From Sulfurimonas sp. (lineage in GTDB: Bacteria; Campylobacterota; Campylobacteria; Campylobacterales; Sulfurimonadaceae): DNA of 64,000 bases. Position numbers and translations under genes: made by a program. Positions 1 to 8,854 of the stretch are shown in pieces; position 1 is the stretch's first letter; each line of letters begins with the position of its first letter. The stretch covers positions 1 to 64,000 of the forward strand of contig NZ_JABIOQ010000072.1 in NCBI RefSeq assembly GCF_018698455.1. The letters are read 5' to 3'. The notes under the pieces are model-generated. The model had not been told where the DNA came from. It ran no database searches and saw only the letters and a list, made by a program, of their open reading frames with translations.

Positions 1-1
1 C

Positions 2-226
2 TGGATAAGCTATGCCCCCTATGATAGAATTCTTTTCTCTGCAACAGCAAAAGCAATACCCTCAAAACTTTTTGAACAGTTAGCCGATGGTGGCATTTTA
101 GTAGCTCCTATGGTAAAAGGCAATAAACAAGTTATAACAAGATTTATTAAGAATGGCGATATCATTGAAGAAGAAGAATTGGAAGATTGTGATTTTGTTC
201 CTGTTTTGGATGGTGTTCAAAAGTAA
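2..226 (+). CDS. pcm: Protein-L-isoaspartate O-methyltransferase, C-terminal part (5' truncated by window edge)
   Basis: Frame 2 reads [48 protein letters not shown]...; typical PCMT C-terminal region; stop TAA 224-226. Confidence 0.8.
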   Translation, partial: WISYAPYDRILFSATAKAIPSKLFEQLADGGILVAPMVKGNKQVITRFIKNGDIIEEEELEDCDFVPVLDGVQK

Positions 227-906
227 AAACTTGGATATAAAATTAAAATTATGATGATCCTACAAAAGATCGTGATACTTATATGGCGAAGTAGAGTTTC
301 AAGTGAGTGTGAAGTATGACTTTTCTCTAAATCTTTTAGGTCTGGGAGAACTCTATACGGTGGCATACACTCAGCACTCAATGTGGTAATATTATGTAGG
401 TGATGCTTATTTTAGAGTAAGTGATTATACACCAGAGTTTTTTATAACGGTTCCCTTGAAGCAAGAGTATATTAAAGCAGTTCGCATGTCATTTGCACAT
501 ACTTCAAATGGATTGGGTGCTCCGCATGAAAGAGCTTGGAGCTACACTGCCATAATATAAGTCTGTTTTTTGGAGTTGGCTTTATGGGCTAAATTTCCTG
601 ATAATTGTGACTATAATCCAGAGCTAGTCGATACGATTAACCATGGACATGTTAAGTTTATACTTCCTTATGAAAAACATCTTTTAACGACACTCTTTAG
701 AAATAACTTTTAAAGTAAGGCCACAATAGATATACACTATAGTTACCCACTTTTTGAGAGAGTTTATTTCTTTATGTAAAAGCTTTTACAGGTTATGGTG
801 AGACTATGAGTTCTTATGCTGGAAATTCAGACAATGCTGGTCAAGCGCCACAAGAAGATGATTATGCAGAAAAAATTGGAATAGGATTTAGTTTATCGAG
901 GTAGTT
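227..906 (+). pseudogene. pldA: Degraded outer membrane phospholipase A (PldA-like)
   Basis: Fragments in several frames: LYTVAYTQHSMW*YYVGDAYFRVSDYTPEFF, MSFAHTSNGLGAPHERAWSYT (HxSNG motif), KFPDNCDYNPELVDTINHGHVKFILPYEKHLLTTLFRNNF*, VKAFTGYGETMSSYAG...IGIGFSLSR*; multiple internal stops/frameshifts. Confidence 0.75.
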
Positions 907-940
907 AAAGTTTGTTATAGTAAAATATATTTAATTTAAA

Positions 941-1792
941 ATGGGGATTTCCATGGAAGATGTGTACGGAATAGAATATAGCAAACCTGAGGTTGTGCTT
1001 CTTCAAGATACTGGAATAGGCGTTGCAGAGAGTGCTGCTCGTACTTGTTATGACTCTTTTACTAACAGTGAAAATAGTGTTATAAAAGATATAGAAAATA
1101 GCATGCCAACTGGTGCTATGTGCGATGAGATAAATGACATTGAAGATTCAGCACTTTTGGACGATCTCGCATGGACTTACTTTCATCACTCAATCCTTGA
1201 ACATGCAAACCTTAGTTTTTTAATCCGTGGAACTTCTCGTGGTGTTTTACAAGAGCATGCACGCCATCGTTTACAAGCCATAAGCGTTAGAAGCACGCGT
1301 TACACTATGAGTTCACTTATAAATGCATTTGTAGCTTCCAAGCATGGAGGGGATAGAGATTTTTTTATAGATAAAATTCTGCTATTAGATATGTTCGTTA
1401 CTTGTGATGAAGCTTATAATCGCGTGGAAATAGGCGGAATGTACGACAAGCTTGATTTCCAGTTTACTAAGGTTGAAGACTTTTACAGTATTTCTGTTGC
1501 AAAAAGTTCACTTCCTTTTTTAGAAGAGTTTTCTGATGATGCACAAAAACTTTATGATGCACTTCAATCAGGCAAGAAAAAACGTAATGTTGGAGATGCT
1601 TTTAAGCATATAATCTCGGATAATGTTAAGGTAGATATGGTTGTAACATTCAATCTCAGAAGTCTCAAAAATTACTTTACACTTCGTGATAGTGGGGCTG
1701 CATTTTTTCAAATTCGTTGGCTAGCACAGGAAATGATGAAAGTGACACCTCAAAAATATTTAGATTTAATTATGAAAAAAAAGCAGGATTAG
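941..1792 (+). CDS. thyX: FAD-dependent thymidylate synthase ThyX (start may be ATG at 953)
   Basis: ORF 283 aa with RHRLQAISVRSTRYT (ThyX RHR...S...RY motif). Confidence 0.9.
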   Translation: MGISMEDVYGIEYSKPEVVLLQDTGIGVAESAARTCYDSFTNSENSVIKDIENSMPTGAMCDEINDIEDSALLDDLAWTYFHHSILEHANLSFLIRGTSRGVLQEHARHRLQAISVRSTRYTMSSLINAFVASKHGGDRDFFIDKILLLDMFVTCDEAYNRVEIGGMYDKLDFQFTKVEDFYSISVAKSSLPFLEEFSDDAQKLYDALQSGKKKRNVGDAFKHIISDNVKVDMVVTFNLRSLKNYFTLRDSGAAFFQIRWLAQEMMKVTPQKYLDLIMKKKQD

Positions 1793-1795
1793 AAG

Positions 1796-2023
1796 ATGAT
1801 TAAAATTTTACTAACAATAGCAGTGGGTATTTTTCTAAGTGGATGTAGTAATTTCACTATAAATGCAACGATGTGTGATCAAATAGCTAGTGAGCCAAAT
1901 GCTATAATGCCTCAAGAATGTAGAGCTTACAATGAAGAAGAAGCGCAAAAAGCATTTGACAAAACAATAGAGAATAAAAAAGTAAGTAAAGAAGATATAG
2001 AATTTCATAAAAAGAGTAATTAA
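1796..2023 (+). CDS. Small putative lipoprotein
   Basis: 75 aa ORF with signal peptide/lipobox MIKILLTIAVGIFLSGCSN. Confidence 0.6.
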   Translation: MIKILLTIAVGIFLSGCSNFTINATMCDQIASEPNAIMPQECRAYNEEEAQKAFDKTIENKKVSKEDIEFHKKSN

Positions 2024-2025
2024 AA

Positions 2026-2556
2026 ATGAGTAGAAGTAGTATTTGTGAACTATGTGCAAGTGAAGATGGTGTAGAGGTTATAGAACTTCCTGTGAGTGAT
2101 GGAAGTGATGAGCAGTCAGTGTATGTGTGTGCAAATTGTAAGGGGCAGATAGAAAGCGGTGACTTAGATGAAGCACACTTTAACTGTCTAAATGATGCAA
2201 TGTGGAGTGAAACGCCGGCTGTAAAAGTTATGAGTTATATTCTCTGGAACACTCTAGGTCGTCAAGATATGGTAGATATGATGTACCTAGAAGAAGATGA
2301 ACGAAATTTAGCCGAACAAGCAGTAAACGCAGCGGCAAACAAGTTAGTATATAGAGACTCTAATGGAGTTGAACTTCATACTGGAGATTCTATAGTAATC
2401 CTTAAAGACCTAGAAGTAAAAGGTGCTGGCTTTACTGCTAAACGCGGTACTACAGTTACACGTATAGGCTTGGCTCCGGGCGATGCTGGTCATGTAGAAG
2501 GTCGTGTTAATGGTACTAAAATTTTTATAAAGACTGAGTTTATTAAAAAAGCATAA
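2026..2556 (+). CDS. PhnA/YjdM-family zinc-ribbon protein
   Basis: N-terminal CxxC zinc ribbon and C-terminal VYRDSNGVELHTGDSIVILKDLEVKGAGFTAKRGTTV...NGTKIFIKTEFIKK PhnA domain. Confidence 0.85.
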   Translation: MSRSSICELCASEDGVEVIELPVSDGSDEQSVYVCANCKGQIESGDLDEAHFNCLNDAMWSETPAVKVMSYILWNTLGRQDMVDMMYLEEDERNLAEQAVNAAANKLVYRDSNGVELHTGDSIVILKDLEVKGAGFTAKRGTTVTRIGLAPGDAGHVEGRVNGTKIFIKTEFIKKA

Positions 2557-2567
2557 GGCATTACTAT

Positions 2568-3635
2568 ATGAATCAAGAAGATCGTTTTTTCAAGATAGAT
2601 AAAGATTTTAGAAATCCTTATGCACGCGATAGAGATAGAATCATTCACTCGGGTTCTTTTAGAAAACTTGAGTATAAAACACAGGTATTTTTAAATAATG
2701 AAGGTGACTTCTTTCGTACTCGTCTTACCCACTCTATTGAAGTTTCACAAATTGCGCGTTCAATCACTTCTAATTTGGGTTTAAACGAGTCTCTCTCAGA
2801 AGCTATTGCTTTGGCTCATGATTTAGGTCATACACCGTTTGGACATGTTGGTGGAGATACTCTTGATGAATGTCTTAAAGCCGATGGTTTTAGTAATGGA
2901 TTTGAGCATAACTTTCAGAGCTTTCGTGTGGTCTCGCGTTTAGAGAAACGCTATAAAGACTTTGATGGACTTAATCTTACTTTTGCAACATTAGAGGGAA
3001 TCTTAAAACATTCATATCCTTACCATAAGTCATTTTTACCAGATTCGATTCATGAGCAGTTTAACTTAGATAAACATCCCTCTTTTGAGGCGATGATAGT
3101 CGACCGAGCAGACGAAATAGCTTACATGAGTCATGATATTGACGATGGTGTGAACTCTGGAATTATTAGTTTTGATGACTTAAAGACGAGTGAGTTAGCT
3201 GTTGAAGTTTTAGCAAAAGTAGCATTAGAAGGTGTTGGTGAAGAGAATGATGAGATGTTTCGTTATAGATTTAGTTCACATCTTATAAACCATCTTGTGT
3301 ATTCACTTCTAGAATACTCGGGTCCAAGAATCAAAGATATTAATAACGTAATGCCAATTGGTTTTGAGAAAGAACTTGAAACAAAGATAAAAAAGCTTAA
3401 AAAAATTCTGTTTACAAAAATGTACCAGCACAAGAAAATAGTTCGTAAAATGTATGCAGGAAGACAAGCGATAAAAGGACTTTATAAAGGTTTAATGGAA
3501 GAAGAAAAGATGCTTCCAGAGTTTTATCGTAAGCAGTTAGAGTATAGAAATAAACATAGAGTAATTGCTGATTATATAGCTTCGATGAGTGATCGATATG
3601 CACTCAATTTTTATAATGAGATGTACGGGAAGTAA
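2568..3635 (+). CDS. dgt: Deoxyguanosinetriphosphate triphosphohydrolase (HD superfamily)
   Basis: NPYARDRDRIIHSGSFRKLEYKTQVFLN...RTRLTHSIEVSQIARS...LAHDLGHTPFGHVG. Confidence 0.92.
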   Translation: MNQEDRFFKIDKDFRNPYARDRDRIIHSGSFRKLEYKTQVFLNNEGDFFRTRLTHSIEVSQIARSITSNLGLNESLSEAIALAHDLGHTPFGHVGGDTLDECLKADGFSNGFEHNFQSFRVVSRLEKRYKDFDGLNLTFATLEGILKHSYPYHKSFLPDSIHEQFNLDKHPSFEAMIVDRADEIAYMSHDIDDGVNSGIISFDDLKTSELAVEVLAKVALEGVGEENDEMFRYRFSSHLINHLVYSLLEYSGPRIKDINNVMPIGFEKELETKIKKLKKILFTKMYQHKKIVRKMYAGRQAIKGLYKGLMEEEKMLPEFYRKQLEYRNKHRVIADYIASMSDRYALNFYNEMYGK

Positions 3636-3672
3636 TTTTGTGGTTGTTTGAGTGTGTTTTGTAGTGAAACGC

Positions 3673-3686
3673 AGTCCCGAGGGACT
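3673..3686 (-). terminator. Hairpin downstream of rpsU (possible terminator)
   Basis: Inverted repeat AGTCCC-GA-GGGACT just 3' of rpsU stop; weak T tract. Confidence 0.35.
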
Positions 3687-3691
3687 AACGC

Positions 3692-3904
3692 TTACAGGCG
3701 TGATTCATAACGTCTCATCATATAAAGACGCTTAAGCATCTTTTTACGAGAAGCAATTTTGAACTTCTTACGTTTTTCAGTTTCCGTTTCGTGGAAACGG
3801 CGAGCACGAGCTTCAGTAACGATTAAGTTACGGTCAGTCTGCTTTTTGAAACGTCTATAAGAAGCGTCAAAGTTATCATCATGGCGTAGTACAATACCAG
3901 GCAT
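3692..3904 (-). CDS. rpsU: 30S ribosomal protein S21
   Basis: 70 aa [70 protein letters not shown]. Confidence 0.92.
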   Translation of the reverse strand: MPGIVLRHDDNFDASYRRFKKQTDRNLIVTEARARRFHETETEKRKKFKIASRKKMLKRLYMMRRYESRL

Positions 3905-4127
3905 ATCACATCACCCACTTTCTTTGAAAAATTTTGTCGAGTTGCAATTATACCAAAATAAGATATAAATATAAAGCCCGTAGTATAATCTCTTTTAAAG
4001 TAAAAATATATAACAATAATAATAGAAAAAAAGTTGTGACATGAAGAAGTGCTACAATAGTGAAAAGGGGTAGCAGATAGAATACTTAACACTTATATTT
4101 AATGCATTAATTGATCTTAGTAATGCG

Positions 4128-5198
4128 ATGGCTCCTTACATACTGTTTGGTCTAATCTTTGCTGGAATTTTACATGAACTCGTTCCAGATACCATAGTCT
4201 CAAAACACCTTGGACAAAGTTCAATACTGTCGGTAATAAAAGCAACAGTCTTCGGTATACCTCTTCCTGTTTGTTCTTGTGGAGTCGTACCTTTGGCGAC
4301 AAGTATTAAAAAAAGTGGAGCGAGTAATGGCTCAACTCTCGCATTTTTAATCTCAACACCCATAACCGGAGTAGATTCGATCTTAGCAACTTATGGAATG
4401 TTTGGGTGGGTTTTTACTATCTATAGAGTGATTACTTCTATGATAATCTCAATCATTGCCGGAGTACTTGCTAACTTTTATGGAGATAAAGAAGAAGCAC
4501 CAAAACCAAAGCCTACATTTAGTATGGCATCTCCAGTAAAACCTTCGATGGCTATGAACTTTTCAGCTTCAACAACAACTAGGAAGACAGATGAGCCTGT
4601 AAGTTGCTGCTCATCGGTAGCTTCTCTGCAAGAGAAAAAACCAAATATTTTTATTCGTGTGTTTAAATACTCTTTTGGAACTTTATTAAAAGATATATCT
4701 TCTCCTCTTCTTTTTGGACTTATATTAGGAGCACTCATAGCGGTAGCTATTCCACAAAATTTTACTGAAGTCCTTATGGAACATAGTTGGATATCATATA
4801 TTATAGTTATCGCAATAGCTGTTCCTATGTATGTATGTGCAACGGCATCTCTTCCAATAGCTGCAGGACTGATACTAGCAGGTGTCTCTCCTGGAGCGGC
4901 ATTCGTGTTTTTAAGTGCAGGGCCGGCGACAAACACTGTAACAATAGGTGTAGTAAAAAAAATGTTAGGTCTAAGAACTCTCTATGTTTATCTTGGAACT
5001 ATCATTATTGGTTCTGTTGCTTTTGGTTTTGGACTAGACTATATACTAAAAGATGTTTCAGTTTCAGAGATGGTGCATCTTCATGAAGAGACAAGTCTCG
5101 TGGCCTGGATATCGACAGTTATTTTGTGGATTTTTGTTTTTTATTATATATTAAAGCCTTATTTGATAATCAAAAAAAATAGCTTTAGCAGAAGATAG
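4128..5198 (+). CDS. Permease, SO_0444/DUF318-type putative metal efflux transporter (both ends look altered)
   Basis: MAPYILFGLIFAGILHELVPDTIVSKHLG...GIPLPVCSCGVVPLATSIKKSGASNGSTLAFLISTPITGVDSI; coding-like frame continues upstream to about 4074 without a standard start; C-terminus ends after an A8 run. Confidence 0.75.
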   Translation: MAPYILFGLIFAGILHELVPDTIVSKHLGQSSILSVIKATVFGIPLPVCSCGVVPLATSIKKSGASNGSTLAFLISTPITGVDSILATYGMFGWVFTIYRVITSMIISIIAGVLANFYGDKEEAPKPKPTFSMASPVKPSMAMNFSASTTTRKTDEPVSCCSSVASLQEKKPNIFIRVFKYSFGTLLKDISSPLLFGLILGALIAVAIPQNFTEVLMEHSWISYIIVIAIAVPMYVCATASLPIAAGLILAGVSPGAAFVFLSAGPATNTVTIGVVKKMLGLRTLYVYLGTIIIGSVAFGFGLDYILKDVSVSEMVHLHEETSLVAWISTVILWIFVFYYILKPYLIIKKNSFSRR

Positions 5199-5515
5199 TG
5201 TAGATACTCAGGTAGAAGAGATAGAAAATGCTCCAGGACAAGAGAGTTCGTATTATGAATGAATTTAACAAGTAATTGCCAACTATGAACAATGAAGATT
5301 GTTCTCAAGCTATTCAAAAACTTCAAGCTTAAAACAAGAATGTAAGCAAGAGAAGAAGGTGCTGAGCCTACTAAACCTACCATCAGATGATGGTGCTAAA
5401 CTTTGTCTATCTCAATAGAGATGGAGAAAAAAATGAAAGGACTTAGTATGTTGGTTCGACCTTTAGTTTAAACCTAGAAAATCATATAATCTTTTAACCA
5501 GCATTGGAGTATAAT
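5199..5515 (+). pseudogene. Degenerate sequence with short remnant ORFs
   Basis: Frame-shifted continuation of permease (IALAEDSVDTQVEEIENAPGQESSYYE*, to 5262) then MNNEDCSQAIQKLQA*, QECKQEKK..., SDDGAKLCLSQ* in changing frames. Confidence 0.4.
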
Positions 5516-5522
5516 CTTTACT

Positions 5523-7190
5523 ATGATTGCACAAGATTCCATAGAAGCCCTCAAAGCTCGACTTGATATTGTTGATGTTGTAGGGAACTATGTTGAGTTA
5601 AAAAAAGCAGGCGGGAACTATAAATCCCCTTGCCCTTTTCACGATGAAAAATCTCCCTCTTTCGTAGTAAGCCCCCAAAAACAGATATATCATTGTTTTG
5701 GCTGTGGTGCTGGTGGAGATAGTGTTAAGTTTGTTATGGAGTATGAGAAACTAAACTACCCAGAAGCACTCGAAAAACTCGCAGAAACTTATAACTTTAC
5801 ACTCACACATACAGATAACAAACATAACAAACCGCGTTCTCAAGTTATGGACAAAGTGAATGAATGGTACCAAACTCTTCTCACTCGAAATGCTACGGCA
5901 CTTGCTTATGTTAAAGAACGTGGGATTTATGAGAGTAGCGTTGAGAAGTTCGGAATAGGGTATGCTCCTGACTCAAACGCGACTATAAATTACATTCGTT
6001 CAGAGCAGTTTGCCATTAAAGAAGCAATCGATATGGGTGTAGTTGGGTATGAGCCATCGAGAAACCAGACATATGCGCGTTTCATAGAGAGGGTAACTTT
6101 CCCTATATACTCAGGAAATGGTAGTATCGTTGGTTTTGGTGGTCGTACTATTACTGGACATCAAGCAAAATATGTGAACTCTCCTGAAACAGCTTACTTT
6201 AATAAGTCGCGTTTACTTTATGCATATCATTTAGCAAAGCAATCACTCTATAAAAAAGCAGAAATTATCATAACAGAAGGTTATCTCGATGTTATTATGT
6301 TGCATCAAGCTGGTTTTGATAACGCGGTTGCAACCCTTGGTACAGCACTCACAGTTGAACACTTGCCACTGCTTCGCAAAGGAAGTCCTCGTGTTGTTAT
6401 GGCATACGATGGAGATAAGGCTGGTCGGGCCGCAGCACTTAAAGCAAGTAAACTCCTAAGCGCAAGTGGATTTAATGGTGGTGTTGCCGTTTTTGGCGGA
6501 GGCTTAGACCCTGCAGATATGGTAAAAGATGGTCGTGTTGAAGAGTTGGCAAATATGTTTAGGGATCCTAAGCCTTTTATAGAGTTTGTTTTAGACGAGA
6601 TACTTTCTCTTTATGATCTTCGCAATCCCAAAGAAAAAGAGTCTTGTATGGGAGAAGGAATTAGTTATCTTAAAACGCTTTCACCATTGCTTCAAGAAGA
6701 GTATAATACATACCTTGCATCGCGTTTAGGTGGGCTTGGAGTTTCTCCATCACTTGTAAGAATCACCTCAAACACGACAACAAATCAGAATATACCACTG
6801 ATGCAAAAAAACAGCCATAAAGATATGTGGGAACTTTCTTTAGTGAAAACGGTTTTAGAAAAACCACATTTTATAAACCAGATACTTGATGTTTTGGACC
6901 CTTCTCTCTTACTATTTCACTCAAGAGAATTTTCACTTGCAATAGCTTCTAAGTTTGACTCGCCTGAGCTCATGGCAATTAGTGTAGATGAAAGCATAGT
7001 AACTCTTAAAGATGAAGAAGCTCTTAATGCAGAGTTAATCACATTTTTAAGTAAACATTATGAGAGAGAACTTCGTAAAGTAAATCTTACTCAAAGCATT
7101 GGTTTTGAAGAGAAAGCCTTTTATATTCGTAAGTTTCGTGGTAAAATAGCTAAACTAAAACGCGGCGAATTAGTCGGTTTTGATGATTAA
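5523..7190 (+). CDS. dnaG: DNA primase
   Basis: Zinc-binding N-terminus CPFHDEKSPSFVVSPQKQIYHCFGCGAGGDSVKFVM, TOPRIM EGYLDVIMLHQAG and AYDGDKAGRAAA. Confidence 0.95.
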   Translation: MIAQDSIEALKARLDIVDVVGNYVELKKAGGNYKSPCPFHDEKSPSFVVSPQKQIYHCFGCGAGGDSVKFVMEYEKLNYPEALEKLAETYNFTLTHTDNKHNKPRSQVMDKVNEWYQTLLTRNATALAYVKERGIYESSVEKFGIGYAPDSNATINYIRSEQFAIKEAIDMGVVGYEPSRNQTYARFIERVTFPIYSGNGSIVGFGGRTITGHQAKYVNSPETAYFNKSRLLYAYHLAKQSLYKKAEIIITEGYLDVIMLHQAGFDNAVATLGTALTVEHLPLLRKGSPRVVMAYDGDKAGRAAALKASKLLSASGFNGGVAVFGGGLDPADMVKDGRVEELANMFRDPKPFIEFVLDEILSLYDLRNPKEKESCMGEGISYLKTLSPLLQEEYNTYLASRLGGLGVSPSLVRITSNTTTNQNIPLMQKNSHKDMWELSLVKTVLEKPHFINQILDVLDPSLLLFHSREFSLAIASKFDSPELMAISVDESIVTLKDEEALNAELITFLSKHYERELRKVNLTQSIGFEEKAFYIRKFRGKIAKLKRGELVGFDD

Positions 7191-7205
7191 ACTAGAGGAA
7201 GAAAA

Positions 7206-7640
7206 ATGAAATTTTTATTTATACTTATCACTTTTTATACACTTAGCTTTGCACAAACACCTTTTACTCTCACAAAGTTTAAGAGTCTCTACCCAATGGT
7301 TGAGATATACACAGATAAAGTACCAGATAGCTATAAGGTTAAAATAACTAAAATTCTAAAAGAGTATACAGATGAACTTGGTATAAATACCAAGGGTTAC
7401 TCTGACCGGCCTCTTGTGATTATGATATCTCGCATAGCAGTAGGAGATAAACTCACCCTTAAGATGGCTCTTATAATAGGTGAAGAAGTGAAGCGCCTTG
7501 ATGATGGAGCAGAGGTATTTGCCATTACATACCAAAAGGTTGATATTTTTGAAGTAGAGGATTTAGACGAGGATTTAATCGATACTGTTGAGTATCTTCT
7601 TGAGCTCTTTAAAGAACAATATATAGAGGATAATGAATAG
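7206..7640 (+). CDS. Hypothetical periplasmic protein
   Basis: 144 aa ORF with signal peptide, RBS, ORF overlaps start of next gene. Confidence 0.6.
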   Translation: MKFLFILITFYTLSFAQTPFTLTKFKSLYPMVEIYTDKVPDSYKVKITKILKEYTDELGINTKGYSDRPLVIMISRIAVGDKLTLKMALIIGEEVKRLDDGAEVFAITYQKVDIFEVEDLDEDLIDTVEYLLELFKEQYIEDNE

Positions 7641-8050
7641 TGAAAAAAATCACATACATAGTTATAATAATGTTAATGAGTACATTGGCATATGGACAAT
7701 CGTATAAAGAATTTGCAAAGAAGTTTAGTTATGAGCTTAGTTATGAACAAGCAATGAAAAGAGCTAAAGAAGAGAAGAAGGATGTGTTACTTATACAAGT
7801 TTCTAATTACTGTCCATGGTGTAGAAAGCTGGAAAAAAGAACACTTTCATCTGATAAAATAAACAAACTTATACAACAAAAATATATTCCTCTTATTGTA
7901 AACCGTCAAGAAGGAACACTGCATAAGCGTTTTGCAACACCTGTAGTACCTGTTTCTTATATTATAGACTATAGAGATGATACAAAATTTAAAAGTTTTC
8001 CAGGTTATCAAAGTAAAACAGATTTTTATTCTATTGTAAGTAAAGATTAG
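7640..8050 (+). CDS. Periplasmic thioredoxin-fold protein (CPWC)
   Basis: Signal peptide; KKDVLLIQVSNYCPWCRKLEKRTL...FATPVVPVSYIIDYRDDTKFKSFPGYQ. Confidence 0.8.
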   Translation: MKKITYIVIIMLMSTLAYGQSYKEFAKKFSYELSYEQAMKRAKEEKKDVLLIQVSNYCPWCRKLEKRTLSSDKINKLIQQKYIPLIVNRQEGTLHKRFATPVVPVSYIIDYRDDTKFKSFPGYQSKTDFYSIVSKD

Positions 8051-8111
8051 AATTTCCTATAATAGATTTTTTTTGTTATACTTAAGATAATTTTATTTTA
8101 AGAGGTATTTT

Positions 8112-8531
8112 ATGGCAGGGATTCATTTTTCGTTTGAAAATTTTAAAGAGTTGATGAGCTTAAATATGGGTATCTCTGAGAGACTTGATGAGAACCGGGC
8201 TGAGAGCTTTACTCTGTTGTATTGCGATTTTTCTGGGATAGATGAGAGCTTGATCAATGATGCTCTTGAAAATATTTTAAGAACTTCAGATTCTATTGTT
8301 AATGATGGAAAAGACTATTTCTTTGTACTTCCATATACTGATAAATATGGTGCAGATATAGTTAAAAAGATGTTCGATAAATTCTTTGTTAAATTTTTAA
8401 ATTCATTTTTACTTGCATACCCTGCAGACGGAGAGAAACCAGAAGAAATTCTCGGTAGTATGCAAGATAGCACAAGTGCATTTTTAAAAAAAGATTTACA
8501 CTGTCTTGACCGTTTTACTAGAAACTACTAG
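8112..8531 (+). CDS. Conserved hypothetical protein
   Basis: 139 aa ORF with good RBS (AAGAGG). Confidence 0.55.
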   Translation: MAGIHFSFENFKELMSLNMGISERLDENRAESFTLLYCDFSGIDESLINDALENILRTSDSIVNDGKDYFFVLPYTDKYGADIVKKMFDKFFVKFLNSFLLAYPADGEKPEEILGSMQDSTSAFLKKDLHCLDRFTRNY

Positions 8532-8755
8532 TCAGTAGACTTAGTAAACTTATAATATTTAGAATTTTTGTAAAAAGAGATAGCACTTGCTATCCTCTGT
8601 TCTTTATAGATTTTTTTATCACACACCAACCTACATTTTATTTTTTTATTTTCCATAGCTTTTTGATTTAGCTTCTTTGTCCGGGTATCATATATAGATT
8701 CTGCAAAAAGTAGAGTGTGCATTAGTATAAATATTGGAATTAATTTCATAATCAT
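8528..8755 (-). CDS. Small hypothetical secreted protein
   Basis: 75 aa ORF with signal peptide MIMKLIPIFILMHTLLFAES. Confidence 0.4.
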   Translation of the reverse strand: MIMKLIPIFILMHTLLFAESIYDTRTKKLNQKAMENKKIKCRLVCDKKIYKEQRIASAISFYKNSKYYKFTKSTD

Positions 8756-8788
8756 AAAATCGGCACAATTGAGATTTAATTAATAAGA

Positions 8789-8805
8789 TGGAACAAATAG
8801 TGCTA
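8789..8805 (+). promoter_or_regulatory. Sigma54-type promoter upstream of fliK
   Basis: TGGAACAAATAGTGCTA: GG(-24)/GC(-12) with exact 10-nt spacing, 50 nt upstream of fliK start. Confidence 0.7.
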
Positions 8806-8854
8806 TGTTTTCTTAAAATCCCTTCAATTATAGGGAAAGATATGGGAGAACAAG

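Noticed and set aside
1835-2059. 74-aa minus ORF over the small lipoprotein gene
   Set aside because: Phe/Tyr/Ile-rich antisense translation of an AT-rich gene.
4478-4936. 152-aa minus ORF antisense to the permease
   Set aside because: Antisense shadow of a well-supported membrane protein gene; no family resemblance.
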